Below are positions 10,454 through 18,834 of a stretch of 57,150 bases of DNA, piece by piece. The stretch's first letter is position 1. Each line of letters opens with the position of its first letter. The notes beneath the pieces are model-generated. The model was not told where the DNA came from and searched no databases. It saw only the letters and a list, made by a program, of their open reading frames with translations. The position numbers and the translations under genes were made by a program. Source of the DNA: Nocardioides lianchengensis (GTDB lineage Bacteria > Actinomycetota > Actinomycetes > Propionibacteriales > Nocardioidaceae). The DNA lies in NCBI RefSeq assembly GCF_900101465.1, contig NZ_FMZM01000017.1, forward strand, positions 1 through 57,150. The letters run 5' to 3'.

Positions 10454-12889
10454 CTAGGCCGACCGCGCTCGCAGCATCCGGGCGAGCCGGTCGGCGCCCA
10501 TCACCAGCATCGAGCGCACGGGCGCGGGGACGCCGTCGGCCGCGGCGGCCTCCCGGGCCCGCGCGAGGACGGCGTCGTCGCCGATCGGCGGGTAGGTCAT
10601 CCGGACCAGCGACATCGTCGACAGCAGCCCACCCGGCGGCATGGCCGCGACCTGGTCGAACCAGCGGTGCGCCCAGGGCAGCAGCAGCTCCTGCTGGCCG
10701 GGCCGCCAGAACCGGCTGGAGACCTCGCGGACCGCTCCGCCGGCCGGGACCTCGCGGTCCACGAGCAGGGCGGTCCAGGCCTCGGCCTTGCCGGCCTCCG
10801 CCGGCGCGGAGGCCCGTACGGCGAGCGCCCGGAACCGGGCCTCCGGGTCCGGGTCGCGATCGAGCAGGGCGGCGACCGCGTCGTCGACCGGCTCGCCGAG
10901 CTCGGCGCGGCGGGCGAGCAGCCGCCAGGCCAGGTCGGTGTCGTCGGACGCCGCGGCGTCGAGGAGCGCGCGGTGGGCGTCGCCCGCGGCGGCCCCGGCG
11001 ACGGTGCGCAGGGCGGAGCCGCGCAGGCCGGGACGCTCGGCGACGCGAGCGGCCACGTCGGCGAGCCGGGCCCGCACCTCGGGCTGGGCGGCGCTCGGCA
11101 ACCACCGCTCGACCAGCGCGAAGGCGCGGTCCAGGAACGGCTCGACCACCGCCGGGGAGTCCTCCTTCTCGAGGACGTCGAGCAGGCAGCCGGCGACGTC
11201 GGTGGCGGCCGCCTCGCCCCGGACGAGCAGGTCCCAGGCGGTCCCGACGGCGACCGCCCGGGACAACGCGTCGGGCAGGGCGCCGGCCGAGGCGAGCAGG
11301 GTGCGGGTGGACGCCGGGTCGGTGCGGACGGCGGCGTACGTCAGGTCGCCGTCGTTGAGCAGGTGCAGGTCGGCCTGGGGGAGCGTGACCGCGACCCGGT
11401 CGCCGCTGAGCTCGACCGGGACGCGGGCGAGCCGCTCCAGCCGGTCGCCGGACCAGGAGAAGCAGCCGACGTCGAGGCGGTGGGGGCGGGGGAGGCCGCC
11501 GTCGGGGGCGGTGCCGACCAGCTCGCCGCCGCCGAGGCTCAGGGTGTCGGCGCCGGTGCGGTCCAGCCAGTCGACCGTCCAGGCGTCCAGGTCGCGTCCG
11601 GAGGCCTCCGCGACCGCGCCGACCAGGTCGGCCAGGACGGTGTTGGCGTAGGCGTGCCGGGCGAAGTAGGCCTGCAGACCCGCCACGAAGGCCGGCTCGC
11701 CGACGTACTCGACGAGCTGGCGGAGCACCGCCTGGCCCTTGTAGTAGGTGATCCCGTCGAAGTTGGCCGTCGCGTGCGCGACGTCGGGCACCTCGCTGCG
11801 GATCGGGTGGGTCGCCGGCGACATGTCCTCGTCGTACGCGACGAGCTTCTCGGCGATCAGGAAGGTGGCCCAGGCGTCGGTGAACTCGGTGGCGTTCGCC
11901 ATCGCCCAGGTCGACGCGAACGACGCGAAGGCCTCGTTGAGCCAGAGGTCGTCCCACCACCGCATGGTCACCAGGTCGCCGAACCACATGTGGGCCATCT
12001 CGTGCAGCACGAAGACGGCCACCCAGCTGCGGTCGTCCGGGGTCGGCTCGGAGCGCGGCAGGATGCCGTCGCCGTACGTCACGCAGCCCCAGTTCTCCAT
12101 CGCACCGCCGAGGTTGGGCACGAAGACCTGGTCGTAGCGGGCCTGGGGGAACGGGGAGCCGAACCGCTCCCCGAAGAACGCGAGCCCCTGCGCGGTGACC
12201 CGGAACAGGTCCTCGGCGTCGCGCTCGAGGACGGCGCGGATGGACTGACGGCTGTAGAGACCGAGGTCGTAGCCGTCGCGCTGCGCGCGGATCTCGTGGA
12301 AGGGGCCGGCGTTCACGACGACGACGTACGTCGAGAGCGGCGGGGTGTCGGCGAACCGCCAGGTCCGGCCGCCGTCCTCGGCGTCGACCACGGAGTCGGG
12401 GGCGGTGCAGCTGGTGACCGTCCACGCCGTCGGGGCGTGCACCGTGAAGGCGTGCGGCGCCTTGAGGTCGGGCTGGTCGAAGCAGGCCCACGCCCGGCGC
12501 GCCTCGTCGGGCTCGAAGGACGACCAGACGTAGACCAGGCCGTCGGTGTCGACGGTGCGCAGGATGCCCTGGCCGTCGGCCGTCTCGTCGGTGTCCATCG
12601 CGACGACCAGCACGTTGTCGGCCGCCAGGTCGCGCAGCGGCAGCCGGCCCTCGGCGACCTCGGCCGGGTCCAGCGCGACGCCGTTCAGCGTCGCCCGGCG
12701 CACGACGCCGGCCGCGTCCACGAACGTCGACGCCCCCGGTTCGTGGCACTGGAACGAGATGGTGGCCACCGAGGACCAGCGCTCACCCTCGAGCAGGCCG
12801 CGCAGGTCGACCTCGAGGTCGTAGCGGTCCACGGTCAGGAGGGCGGCACGCCCCTCGGCCTCGGCACGGGTCAGGCTGCGGTCGCTCAC
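10454..12889 (-). CDS. pepN: Aminopeptidase N (M1 metallopeptidase)
   Basis: This predicts 811 aa. It is a zinc aminopeptidase that removes N-terminal residues from peptides in the cytosol. The M1 signatures are GAMENWG near residue 263 and the zinc motif HEMAHMWFGD near 295, with the third ligand Glu in WLNEAFASF. The C-terminal half is the helical ERAP1-like domain. The GTG at 12889 (MSDRSLTRAEAEGRA) was chosen because homologues begin near ...TVDRYDLEVDL and a TACCGT box lies seven bases upstream; longer readings of this frame are spurious. It is divergent from the nudix gene. Confidence 0.95.
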   Translation of the reverse strand: MSDRSLTRAEAEGRAALLTVDRYDLEVDLRGLLEGERWSSVATISFQCHEPGASTFVDAAGVVRRATLNGVALDPAEVAEGRLPLRDLAADNVLVVAMDTDETADGQGILRTVDTDGLVYVWSSFEPDEARRAWACFDQPDLKAPHAFTVHAPTAWTVTSCTAPDSVVDAEDGGRTWRFADTPPLSTYVVVVNAGPFHEIRAQRDGYDLGLYSRQSIRAVLERDAEDLFRVTAQGLAFFGERFGSPFPQARYDQVFVPNLGGAMENWGCVTYGDGILPRSEPTPDDRSWVAVFVLHEMAHMWFGDLVTMRWWDDLWLNEAFASFASTWAMANATEFTDAWATFLIAEKLVAYDEDMSPATHPIRSEVPDVAHATANFDGITYYKGQAVLRQLVEYVGEPAFVAGLQAYFARHAYANTVLADLVGAVAEASGRDLDAWTVDWLDRTGADTLSLGGGELVGTAPDGGLPRPHRLDVGCFSWSGDRLERLARVPVELSGDRVAVTLPQADLHLLNDGDLTYAAVRTDPASTRTLLASAGALPDALSRAVAVGTAWDLLVRGEAAATDVAGCLLDVLEKEDSPAVVEPFLDRAFALVERWLPSAAQPEVRARLADVAARVAERPGLRGSALRTVAGAAAGDAHRALLDAAASDDTDLAWRLLARRAELGEPVDDAVAALLDRDPDPEARFRALAVRASAPAEAGKAEAWTALLVDREVPAGGAVREVSSRFWRPGQQELLLPWAHRWFDQVAAMPPGGLLSTMSLVRMTYPPIGDDAVLARAREAAAADGVPAPVRSMLVMGADRLARMLRARSA

Positions 12890-12896
12890 GCTCGCC

Positions 12897-12906
12897 ACGG
12901 TAGCGT
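12897..12906. promoter_or_regulatory. Overlapping divergent -10 boxes, pepN / nudix
   Basis: The plus strand carries TAGCGT (12901-12906), seven bases before the nudix ATG. The minus strand carries TACCGT (12902-12897), seven bases before the pepN GTG. The two hexamers share their TA dinucleotide, so the two genes would be driven from one bidirectional promoter with both mRNAs leaderless. Confidence 0.5.
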
Positions 12907-12913
12907 CCGGAGC

Positions 12914-13540
12914 ATGCCCGACGACCGCCCCGAGCTCCGCGACGTACCCGTGACCTGGCCGGTCGTGGCCACCCAGGACCTGCACCGCGACGACTGGGTG
13001 ATGGCGCTGCGGTCCGACACGGTCCGCCGTACGCCGGAGGAGGAGCCGTTCACGCGACTGGTGCTGGAGCACCCGGGCGCGGCGATCATCCTCGCGGTCG
13101 ACGAGCAGGAGCGGGTCTTCTGCCTCTGGCAGTACCGGCACCCGGCCGGGCGACGGTTCGTCGAGCTGCCTGCCGGGCTCTGCGACGGCGACGACGGCGA
13201 GTCGCCGCTCGACGTCGCCCGTCGCGAGCTGCGCGAGGAGGCACTGCTCGAGGCCGAGGAGTGGACCCACCTGACCTCGGTGTGGTCCTCGCCGGGGATC
13301 ATCGCGGAGGTCCAGCACCTCTACCTCGCGCGCGGGCTGCGGGCGGTCGACCGCGGCGACTTCGTGCTGCGGCACGAGGAGGCCGACATGGACACCGCCT
13401 GGGTGCCCTTCGACGAGCTGCTGGAGGCCGTGCTGGCGGGTCGTGTCACCGATGCGCCGCTGGTCACGGCAATACTGATGGCGCAGGCACGGGGTCTCGT
13501 GCCCTCGGATCGGTCGACGAGCAGAGGAGACGCACGGTGA
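12914..13540 (+). CDS. Nudix hydrolase, ADP-ribose pyrophosphatase-like
   Basis: This predicts 208 aa. The family and position match the ADP-ribose pyrophosphatase found beside pyrG in mycobacteria (Rv1700). The Nudix box reads LPAGLCDGDDGES...ARRELREEALL. The catalytic RELREE core is intact, but the first loop has two extra residues compared with GX5E and the final EExG glycine is Leu. Both variations occur in nudix proteins and activity is still likely. Its stop overlaps the ald start (GTGA). Confidence 0.88.
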   Translation: MPDDRPELRDVPVTWPVVATQDLHRDDWVMALRSDTVRRTPEEEPFTRLVLEHPGAAIILAVDEQERVFCLWQYRHPAGRRFVELPAGLCDGDDGESPLDVARRELREEALLEAEEWTHLTSVWSSPGIIAEVQHLYLARGLRAVDRGDFVLRHEEADMDTAWVPFDELLEAVLAGRVTDAPLVTAILMAQARGLVPSDRSTSRGDAR

Positions 13541-14685
13541 AGATCGGCATCCCGAAGGAAGTCAAGAACCACGAGTACCGCGTGGCGATCACGCCGATCG
13601 GGGTGCACGAGCTGGTCGCGCACGGCCACCAGGTCTTCATCGAGACCGGGGCCGGGGTGGGCTCGTCGATCACCGACGAGGAGTACGTCGCCGAGGGCGC
13701 CACCATCGTGCCGGACGCCGACGCCGCCTGGGGCACCGACGGCAGCATCGACCTGGTGCTGAAGGTCAAGGAGCCGGTGGCCGAGGAGTACCACCGGATG
13801 CGCGAGGGCCTGACCCTCTTCACCTACCTCCACCTCGCCGCCGACAAGCCGCTGACCGAGGAGCTGCTGGCCCGCAAGGTCACCGGCATCGCCTACGAGA
13901 CGGTCCAGCTGCCGAGCGGCGGGCTGCCGCTGCTCTACCCGATGTCGGAGGTCGCGGGCTGCCTCGCCCCCCAGGTCGGGGCCTACTCGATGCTCAAGGC
14001 CCAGGGCGGCCGGGGCGTGCTGATGGGCGGGGTGGGTGGCGTCGCGAACGCCAAGGTCGTCATCATCGGCGCCGGCGTCAGCGGTCAGAACGCCGCCAAC
14101 ATCGCGCTCGGCATGGGCGCCGACGTGACCCTGCTCGACACCGACCTCGACAAGCTGCGGATGTCGTTCTGGCGCTACAACAACCAGGTGCACGGCCTCG
14201 CGTCGTCGAAGCTGGCCATCGAGCAGCACGTCACCGAGGCCGACATGGTCATCGGCGCGGTGCTGATCCCGGGTGCGGCCGCGCCGAAGCTGGTCTCCAA
14301 CGAGCTCGTCAGCGCGATGAAGCCGGGCTCGGTGCTGGTCGACATCGCGGTCGACCAGGGCGGGTGCTTCGAGGACACGCACCCCACCACCCACGCGGAC
14401 CCGACGTACACGGTCCACAACTCGACGTTCTACTGCGTGGCCAACATGCCGGGCGCGGTGCCGAACACGTCGACGTACGCCCTGACCAACGCCACGCTGC
14501 CGTACGCCGTCGCGCTGGCCGACAAGGGCTGGGCCGCGGCCTGCGCCGACAACGACGCGCTCGCGCTCGGCCTGAACACCTACGACGGGCTGCTCACCAA
14601 CGAGCCGGTCGCCGACGCGGTCGGCCTGGAGGCCACCGACCTCGACACCGTGCTGCACAGTGCCCTGGGTCGAGCCCTTGGCTGA
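13537..14685 (+). CDS. ald: Alanine dehydrogenase
   Basis: This predicts 382 aa. It interconverts L-alanine and pyruvate plus ammonia with NAD. The N-terminal signature MKIGIPKEVKNHEYRVAITP and the nucleotide-binding segment VVIIGAGVSGQNAANIALGMGA are typical, and length fits the family. The GTG start overlaps the nudix stop, so the two are probably co-translated. No dedicated promoter is visible. Confidence 0.96.
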   Translation: MKIGIPKEVKNHEYRVAITPIGVHELVAHGHQVFIETGAGVGSSITDEEYVAEGATIVPDADAAWGTDGSIDLVLKVKEPVAEEYHRMREGLTLFTYLHLAADKPLTEELLARKVTGIAYETVQLPSGGLPLLYPMSEVAGCLAPQVGAYSMLKAQGGRGVLMGGVGGVANAKVVIIGAGVSGQNAANIALGMGADVTLLDTDLDKLRMSFWRYNNQVHGLASSKLAIEQHVTEADMVIGAVLIPGAAAPKLVSNELVSAMKPGSVLVDIAVDQGGCFEDTHPTTHADPTYTVHNSTFYCVANMPGAVPNTSTYALTNATLPYAVALADKGWAAACADNDALALGLNTYDGLLTNEPVADAVGLEATDLDTVLHSALGRALG

Positions 14686-15634
14686 GGCGGTGGCGGTCCG
14701 GTCGGACGGCGTCGCGCGCGCCGTCCGCACCTACCTCGACCACCTCACCGTCGAGCGTGGGCTGGCGGCCAACACGCTGACGTCGTACCGGCGCGATCTG
14801 CGGCGCTACCAGGAGTACCTCGCCGAGGTCGGGGTCGAGGACCTCTCGGCGATCGCGGAGGCGACGGTCTCGGCCTTCCTGGTGCGGCTGCGCGAGGGCG
14901 ACGCCGACCACCCGCCGCTGAGCTCGACGTCCGCGGCCCGGACCGTGGTGGCGGTGCGCGGCTTCCACAAGTTCGCCGTGGCCGACGGCCTGGCCGAGCT
15001 CGACCCGGCGGGTGCGGTGAAGCCGCCGACGCCGGCGAAGCGGCTGCCCAAGGCGCTGCCGCTCTCGGACGTCGAGGCCATCCTGGAGGCCGCGGGCTCC
15101 CCGGGTACGACGCTCGCGCTGCGGGACCGCGCGCTGCTGGAGGTCCTCTACGGCACCGGCGCGCGGATCTCGGAGGCGGTCGGGCTCGACGTCGACGACC
15201 TCGACGTCGATGCCACGCAGGAGGTCGGCACGGTGCTGCTGCGCGGCAAGGGCAGCAAGGAGCGGATCGTGCCGGTCGGGTCCTACGCGCGGGAGGCGGT
15301 CGACGCCTACCTGGTGCGCGGGCGTCCCGAGCTGGTCGCCACCGGAAAGGGCACCCCGGCGCTGTTCCTCAACGCACGCGGTGGCCGGCTCTCGCGGCAG
15401 TCCGCGTGGGCGGTCCTGCAGCGTGCCGCCGACCGGGCCGGCGTGACCCGCGACGTCTCCCCGCACACCCTGCGGCACTCGTTCGCCACCCACCTGCTCG
15501 ACGGCGGCGCCGACGTCCGCGTCGTGCAGGAGCTGCTCGGCCACGCCTCGGTCACCACGACCCAGATCTACACGCTGGTCACCGTCGACAACCTGCGCGA
15601 GGTCTTCGCCACGGCCCATCCGCGGGCCCGGTAG
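14678..15634 (+). CDS. xerD: Tyrosine recombinase XerD
   Basis: This predicts about 318 aa. It resolves chromosome dimers at dif together with XerC. The SAM-like N-terminal domain (YLDHLTVERGLAANTLTSYRRD) is followed by the catalytic domain with Arg in GTGARISEA, HTLRHSFATHL, LLGHASVTTTQIY and the terminal Tyr nucleophile. The start is uncertain: GTG 14660, TTG 14678 and GTG 14690 are all in frame. TTG 14678 gives an overlap with the ald stop (TTGGCTGA). Mycobacterial XerD begins close to the YLDHLT strand, which favours the later starts. Confidence 0.94.
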   Translation: MAEAVAVRSDGVARAVRTYLDHLTVERGLAANTLTSYRRDLRRYQEYLAEVGVEDLSAIAEATVSAFLVRLREGDADHPPLSSTSAARTVVAVRGFHKFAVADGLAELDPAGAVKPPTPAKRLPKALPLSDVEAILEAAGSPGTTLALRDRALLEVLYGTGARISEAVGLDVDDLDVDATQEVGTVLLRGKGSKERIVPVGSYAREAVDAYLVRGRPELVATGKGTPALFLNARGGRLSRQSAWAVLQRAADRAGVTRDVSPHTLRHSFATHLLDGGADVRVVQELLGHASVTTTQIYTLVTVDNLREVFATAHPRAR

Positions 15635-15656
15635 CCCTGTCGGGGAGGATGGGGCC

Positions 15657-18284
15657 GTGAGCGCCGACGACCTGCTGGACCAGATCACCTCCGCGGTCGC
15701 CGAGCGCGGGTTGGAGCTCTACCCGCACCAGGAGGAGGCGATCCTCGCCCTGCTGGCCGGCGACAACGTGGTCCTCGCGACGCCGACCGGCTCGGGCAAG
15801 TCGCTGGTGGCCGAGGCGGCGCACCGGGCCGCGCTGGCCGACGACCGGGTGTCGTTCTACACCGCACCGATCAAGGCGCTGGTGAGCGAGAAGTTCTTCG
15901 CACTGTGCGAGATCTTCGGCGCCGCCGACGTCGGCATGCTCACCGGGGACGCGGCGGTGAACCCGGACGCCCCGATCATCTGCTGCACCGCCGAGATCCT
16001 GGCCAACATCGCGCTGCGCGAGGGCGACAGCGCGGACGTCGGCCTGGTGGTCATGGACGAGTTCCACTTCTACGGCGAGCCGGACCGCGGCTGGGCCTGG
16101 CAGGTCCCGCTGCTGGAGCTGCCGCAGGCCCAGTTCCTGCTGATGTCGGCGACCCTGGGCGACGTCACCGAGCTGGCCGAGGACCTCACCCGGCGCAACG
16201 GCCGCGACACCACCGTGGTGGACCAGGCCGAGCGGCCGGTGCCGCTGTCGTTCGGCTGGTCGCTGGAGCCGATGCCCGAGCGGCTCGAGGAGCTGGTCAC
16301 GACCGGTCAGGCTCCGGTCTACGTCGTGCACTTCACCCAGGCCGCGGCTGTCGAGCACGCGACCGGGCTGGCGACGGTGAAGTGGATTCCGAAGCCCGGT
16401 CTCGAGGCTCGCTCCGCTCACACCTCAACCACCGAGTTCTCACGGATCCTCGACGAGGTCCGCTTCGGCGCCGGGTTCGGCAAGACGCTCTCCAAGCTGC
16501 TGCGCAAGGGCATCGGCGTCCACCACGCGGGGATGCTGCCGCGCTACCGGCGGCTGGTGGAGCAGCTGGCCCAGCAGGGACTGCTCTCCGTCATCTGCGG
16601 CACCGACACCCTCGGCGTCGGGATCAATGTCCCGATCCGCACGGTGCTGTTCACCGGGCTGGCCAAGTTCGACGGCAACCGGCAACGGGTGCTGCGGTCG
16701 CGGGAGTTCCTGCAGATCGCCGGGCGGGCCGGACGGGCGGGCTTCGACACCGCCGGCTACGTCGTGGTGCAGGCGCCCGAGCACGTCATCGAGAACGAGA
16801 AGGCCAAGGCCAAGGCCGACGCCAAGAACGCCGCGATGAGCGTCGAGAAGCAGGCCAAGCGCAAGAGCAAGGCCCAGCTCAAGAAGGCCCCCGAGGGCGC
16901 GGTGGTGTGGACCGAGCAGACCTTCGACAAGCTGGTCGCCGGCACTCCCGAGCCGCTGGTCTCACGGATGCGGGTCGACAACTCGATGCTGCTCAACGTG
17001 CTGGTGCGCGAGGAGGACGCCTTCCCCGTCCTGCGCCGGCTGCTGACCGACAACCACGAGGACCGGCGCAACCAGCTCCGGCTGTCGCGACGGGCGCTGC
17101 GCCTGGCCCGGTCGCTGGTCCACTCGGGGGTGCTGACCCGGCTCGAGGAGCCCGACGAGTTCGGTCGGCGCTACGTGGTGACCGAGGACCTGCCCGTGGA
17201 CTTCGCGCTCAACCAGCCGCTGGCGCACTTCGCGCTCGCGGCGCTCGACGTACTCGACGTGGAGGCGGACGAGCACACGCTCGACATCGTCTCGGTGATC
17301 GAGTCGGTGCTCGAGGCGCCCCGGCAGATCCTGTTCGCCCAGCAGCACGCGGCCCGGGGCGAGGCGGTCAACGAGATGAAGGCCGACGGGATCGAGTACG
17401 AGGAGCGGATGCGGCTGCTGGAGGAGATCACCTGGCCGCAGCCGCTGGCCGAGCTGCTGGGGGCGACGTACGAGATCTACCGTGGGCGGCACCCGTGGCT
17501 GCCCGAGGACGCGCTGTCGCCGAAGTCGATCGTGCGGGAGATGTACGAGCAGGGGATGTCGTTCACCGACTTCGTCTCGCGCTACCAGCTGGCGCGGTCC
17601 GAGGGGCTGGTGCTGCGCTACCTCACCGACGCCTACCGCACGCTGCGCCAGACCGTCCCGGAGTCGCACCGCACGCCCGAGCTGGAGGAGCTGGGGGAGT
17701 GGCTGGGCGAGACCATCCGCCAGACCGACTCCTCGCTGCTCGACGAGTGGGAGGCCCTGAGCGACCCGGCGGCAGCGCTGGCGCGTCGCAGCGGCGAGCT
17801 CGCGCACCACGAGCCGCCGCCCCCGCCCCGGCCGCTCTCGAAGCAGGACCGGGCCTTCAAGGTGATGGTCCGCAACGCGATGTGGCGCCGCGTCGAGCTG
17901 GTGGCCCGCGACGACCTGACCGGGCTCATGGCACTCGAGCGGGCCGCGGCCGACCGCACCGAGCCGGCGCGGGAGGTCGTGATGACCCGGTCGGCCTGGG
18001 ACGCGGCGATCGAGGACTACTACGCCGAGCACGACACCGTCCGCACCGACGGCGACGCCCGCGGCCCGGCCCTGCTCGAGATCGAGCCGGCCACCGGCAC
18101 CCCGGCCGGCGCGGACGACACGGACGGGCCGCTCGCCGTACGGCTGTGGCGGCTGCGGCAGACGATCCACGACCCCGAGGACCACCACGACTGGGTGATC
18201 GACGCGATCGCCGACCTGGACGCCACCGACGCGGCCGGCGAGCTGGTGCTGGCCACCACGGCCTTCCACCGGCTGGGTGGCTAG
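15657..18284 (+). CDS. DEAD/DEAH-box (Ski2-like) RNA helicase, DUF3516 type
   Basis: This predicts 875 aa. Walker A is ATPTGSGKS near residue 41, motif Ia TAPIKALVSEKF, the DEAD-type box is MDEFHFY near 132, motif III MSATLGD, and motif VI QIAGRAGRAGFD near 350. The long C-terminal region resembles the DUF3516 part of actinobacterial Ski2-like helicases. Residues about 246-260 (KPGLEARSAHTSTTEF) are encoded by a stretch that looks like a genomic REP unit inserted in frame between the two RecA-like domains. A Lys-rich segment (about 380-420) follows the second RecA domain. Confidence 0.9.
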   Translation: MSADDLLDQITSAVAERGLELYPHQEEAILALLAGDNVVLATPTGSGKSLVAEAAHRAALADDRVSFYTAPIKALVSEKFFALCEIFGAADVGMLTGDAAVNPDAPIICCTAEILANIALREGDSADVGLVVMDEFHFYGEPDRGWAWQVPLLELPQAQFLLMSATLGDVTELAEDLTRRNGRDTTVVDQAERPVPLSFGWSLEPMPERLEELVTTGQAPVYVVHFTQAAAVEHATGLATVKWIPKPGLEARSAHTSTTEFSRILDEVRFGAGFGKTLSKLLRKGIGVHHAGMLPRYRRLVEQLAQQGLLSVICGTDTLGVGINVPIRTVLFTGLAKFDGNRQRVLRSREFLQIAGRAGRAGFDTAGYVVVQAPEHVIENEKAKAKADAKNAAMSVEKQAKRKSKAQLKKAPEGAVVWTEQTFDKLVAGTPEPLVSRMRVDNSMLLNVLVREEDAFPVLRRLLTDNHEDRRNQLRLSRRALRLARSLVHSGVLTRLEEPDEFGRRYVVTEDLPVDFALNQPLAHFALAALDVLDVEADEHTLDIVSVIESVLEAPRQILFAQQHAARGEAVNEMKADGIEYEERMRLLEEITWPQPLAELLGATYEIYRGRHPWLPEDALSPKSIVREMYEQGMSFTDFVSRYQLARSEGLVLRYLTDAYRTLRQTVPESHRTPELEELGEWLGETIRQTDSSLLDEWEALSDPAAALARRSGELAHHEPPPPPRPLSKQDRAFKVMVRNAMWRRVELVARDDLTGLMALERAAADRTEPAREVVMTRSAWDAAIEDYYAEHDTVRTDGDARGPALLEIEPATGTPAGADDTDGPLAVRLWRLRQTIHDPEDHHDWVIDAIADLDATDAAGELVLATTAFHRLGG
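16395..16435 (+). repeat. REP-like unit inside the helicase CDS
   Basis: The stretch runs CCCGGTCTCGAGGCTCGC and ends with CACCTCAACCACCGAG. Its two ends match the extragenic REP-like units at 23092-23134 and 57001-57039 (GGGTTTCGA... and ...CTCAACCACCGG). It lies in frame within the open helicase gene. Confidence 0.65.
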
Positions 18285-18287
18285 GCT
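18282..18287 (+). promoter_or_regulatory. -10 box of GNAT gene overlapping the helicase stop
   Basis: TAGGCT starts with the helicase TAG stop and lies six bases before the GNAT ATG at 18294. Confidence 0.5.
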
Positions 18288-18293
18288 CGAGCC

Positions 18294-18584
18294 ATGAGTG
18301 ACGTGGAGGTCAGCAACAACAGCGACGAGTCCCGCTACGAGGCGCTGGTGGACGGCGAGCTCGCCGGCGTCGCCGTCTACGTCCTGCAGGGCACCGAGTC
18401 GATCATCTTCACCCACACCGAGGTCGCCGATGCATTCGAGGGCAAGGGCGTCGGCTCCGCGCTGGCCCGGTTCGCGCTCGACGACGTACGACGTGAAGGC
18501 ACGCGCAAGGTCGTCCCGCGCTGCCCGTTCATCAAGGGCTGGATCGACAAGCACCCCGACTACGCGGACCTGGTGCGCGCCTAG
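18294..18584 (+). CDS. Small GNAT-family N-acetyltransferase (YidJ/COG2388 type)
   Basis: This predicts 96 aa. The compact GNAT fold is recognised from VADAFEGKGVGSALARFALDDVR (acetyl-CoA loop) and the closing VVPRCPFIKGWIDKHPDY, typical of the COG2388 family. These minimal acetyltransferases have no firmly known substrate. The ATG lies six bases behind a TAGGCT box. Downstream is the GTGCAC repeat cluster, so the gene is probably monocistronic. Confidence 0.88.
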   Translation: MSDVEVSNNSDESRYEALVDGELAGVAVYVLQGTESIIFTHTEVADAFEGKGVGSALARFALDDVRREGTRKVVPRCPFIKGWIDKHPDYADLVRA

Positions 18585-18596
18585 TTCTCCACAGAT

Positions 18597-18673
18597 TGGT
18601 GCACAGGCGGGTCTCTGCCTGTGCACCAGCACCGGGGCCGAGTGCACAGGCGGGCCTCCCGACCGGTGCACTC
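18597..18673. repeat. Phased GTGCAC palindrome cluster with two inverted repeats
   Basis: Four GTGCAC hexamers start at 18599, 18621, 18642 and 18666, that is 21-24 bp apart. The first two form a perfect 12-bp inverted repeat (TGGTGCACAGGC, 18597-18608 with 18617-18628). The outer two of the second pair form GAGTGCAC/GTGCACTC (18640-18647 with 18666-18673). GTGCACAGGCGGG is repeated directly at 18599 and 18642. There is no T-tract. It lies between the GNAT gene and parA and may be an operator or partition-like site; a terminator is the alternative. Confidence 0.6.
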
Positions 18674-18834
18674 GACCCCTGCCTGACGGCCCCGGGTTGT
18701 GGGTCGTCGGACCCCGGTCCTAGGCTCGCGCGGAAGCCGCCGCCGTGTCGCCGTGTCGACAATTGACGGCGGGGCGGGACAGGCACACTGGTACCACCAG
18801 GACGGTGGTCCGACACGTGAGGGGAATCGGTCGC

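Noticed and set aside
10667..13540. 957-aa plus-strand open frame across pepN
   Set aside because: It is the antisense shadow of pepN in high-GC sequence, with low-complexity Gly/Arg/Val composition. Only the last 208 codons, from 12914, encode a real protein (nudix).
14678..15634. XerD considered as the integrase of a mobile island
   Set aside because: Sequence and position match the housekeeping XerD next to the pyrG/nudix block, so it is the chromosomal dimer-resolution recombinase.
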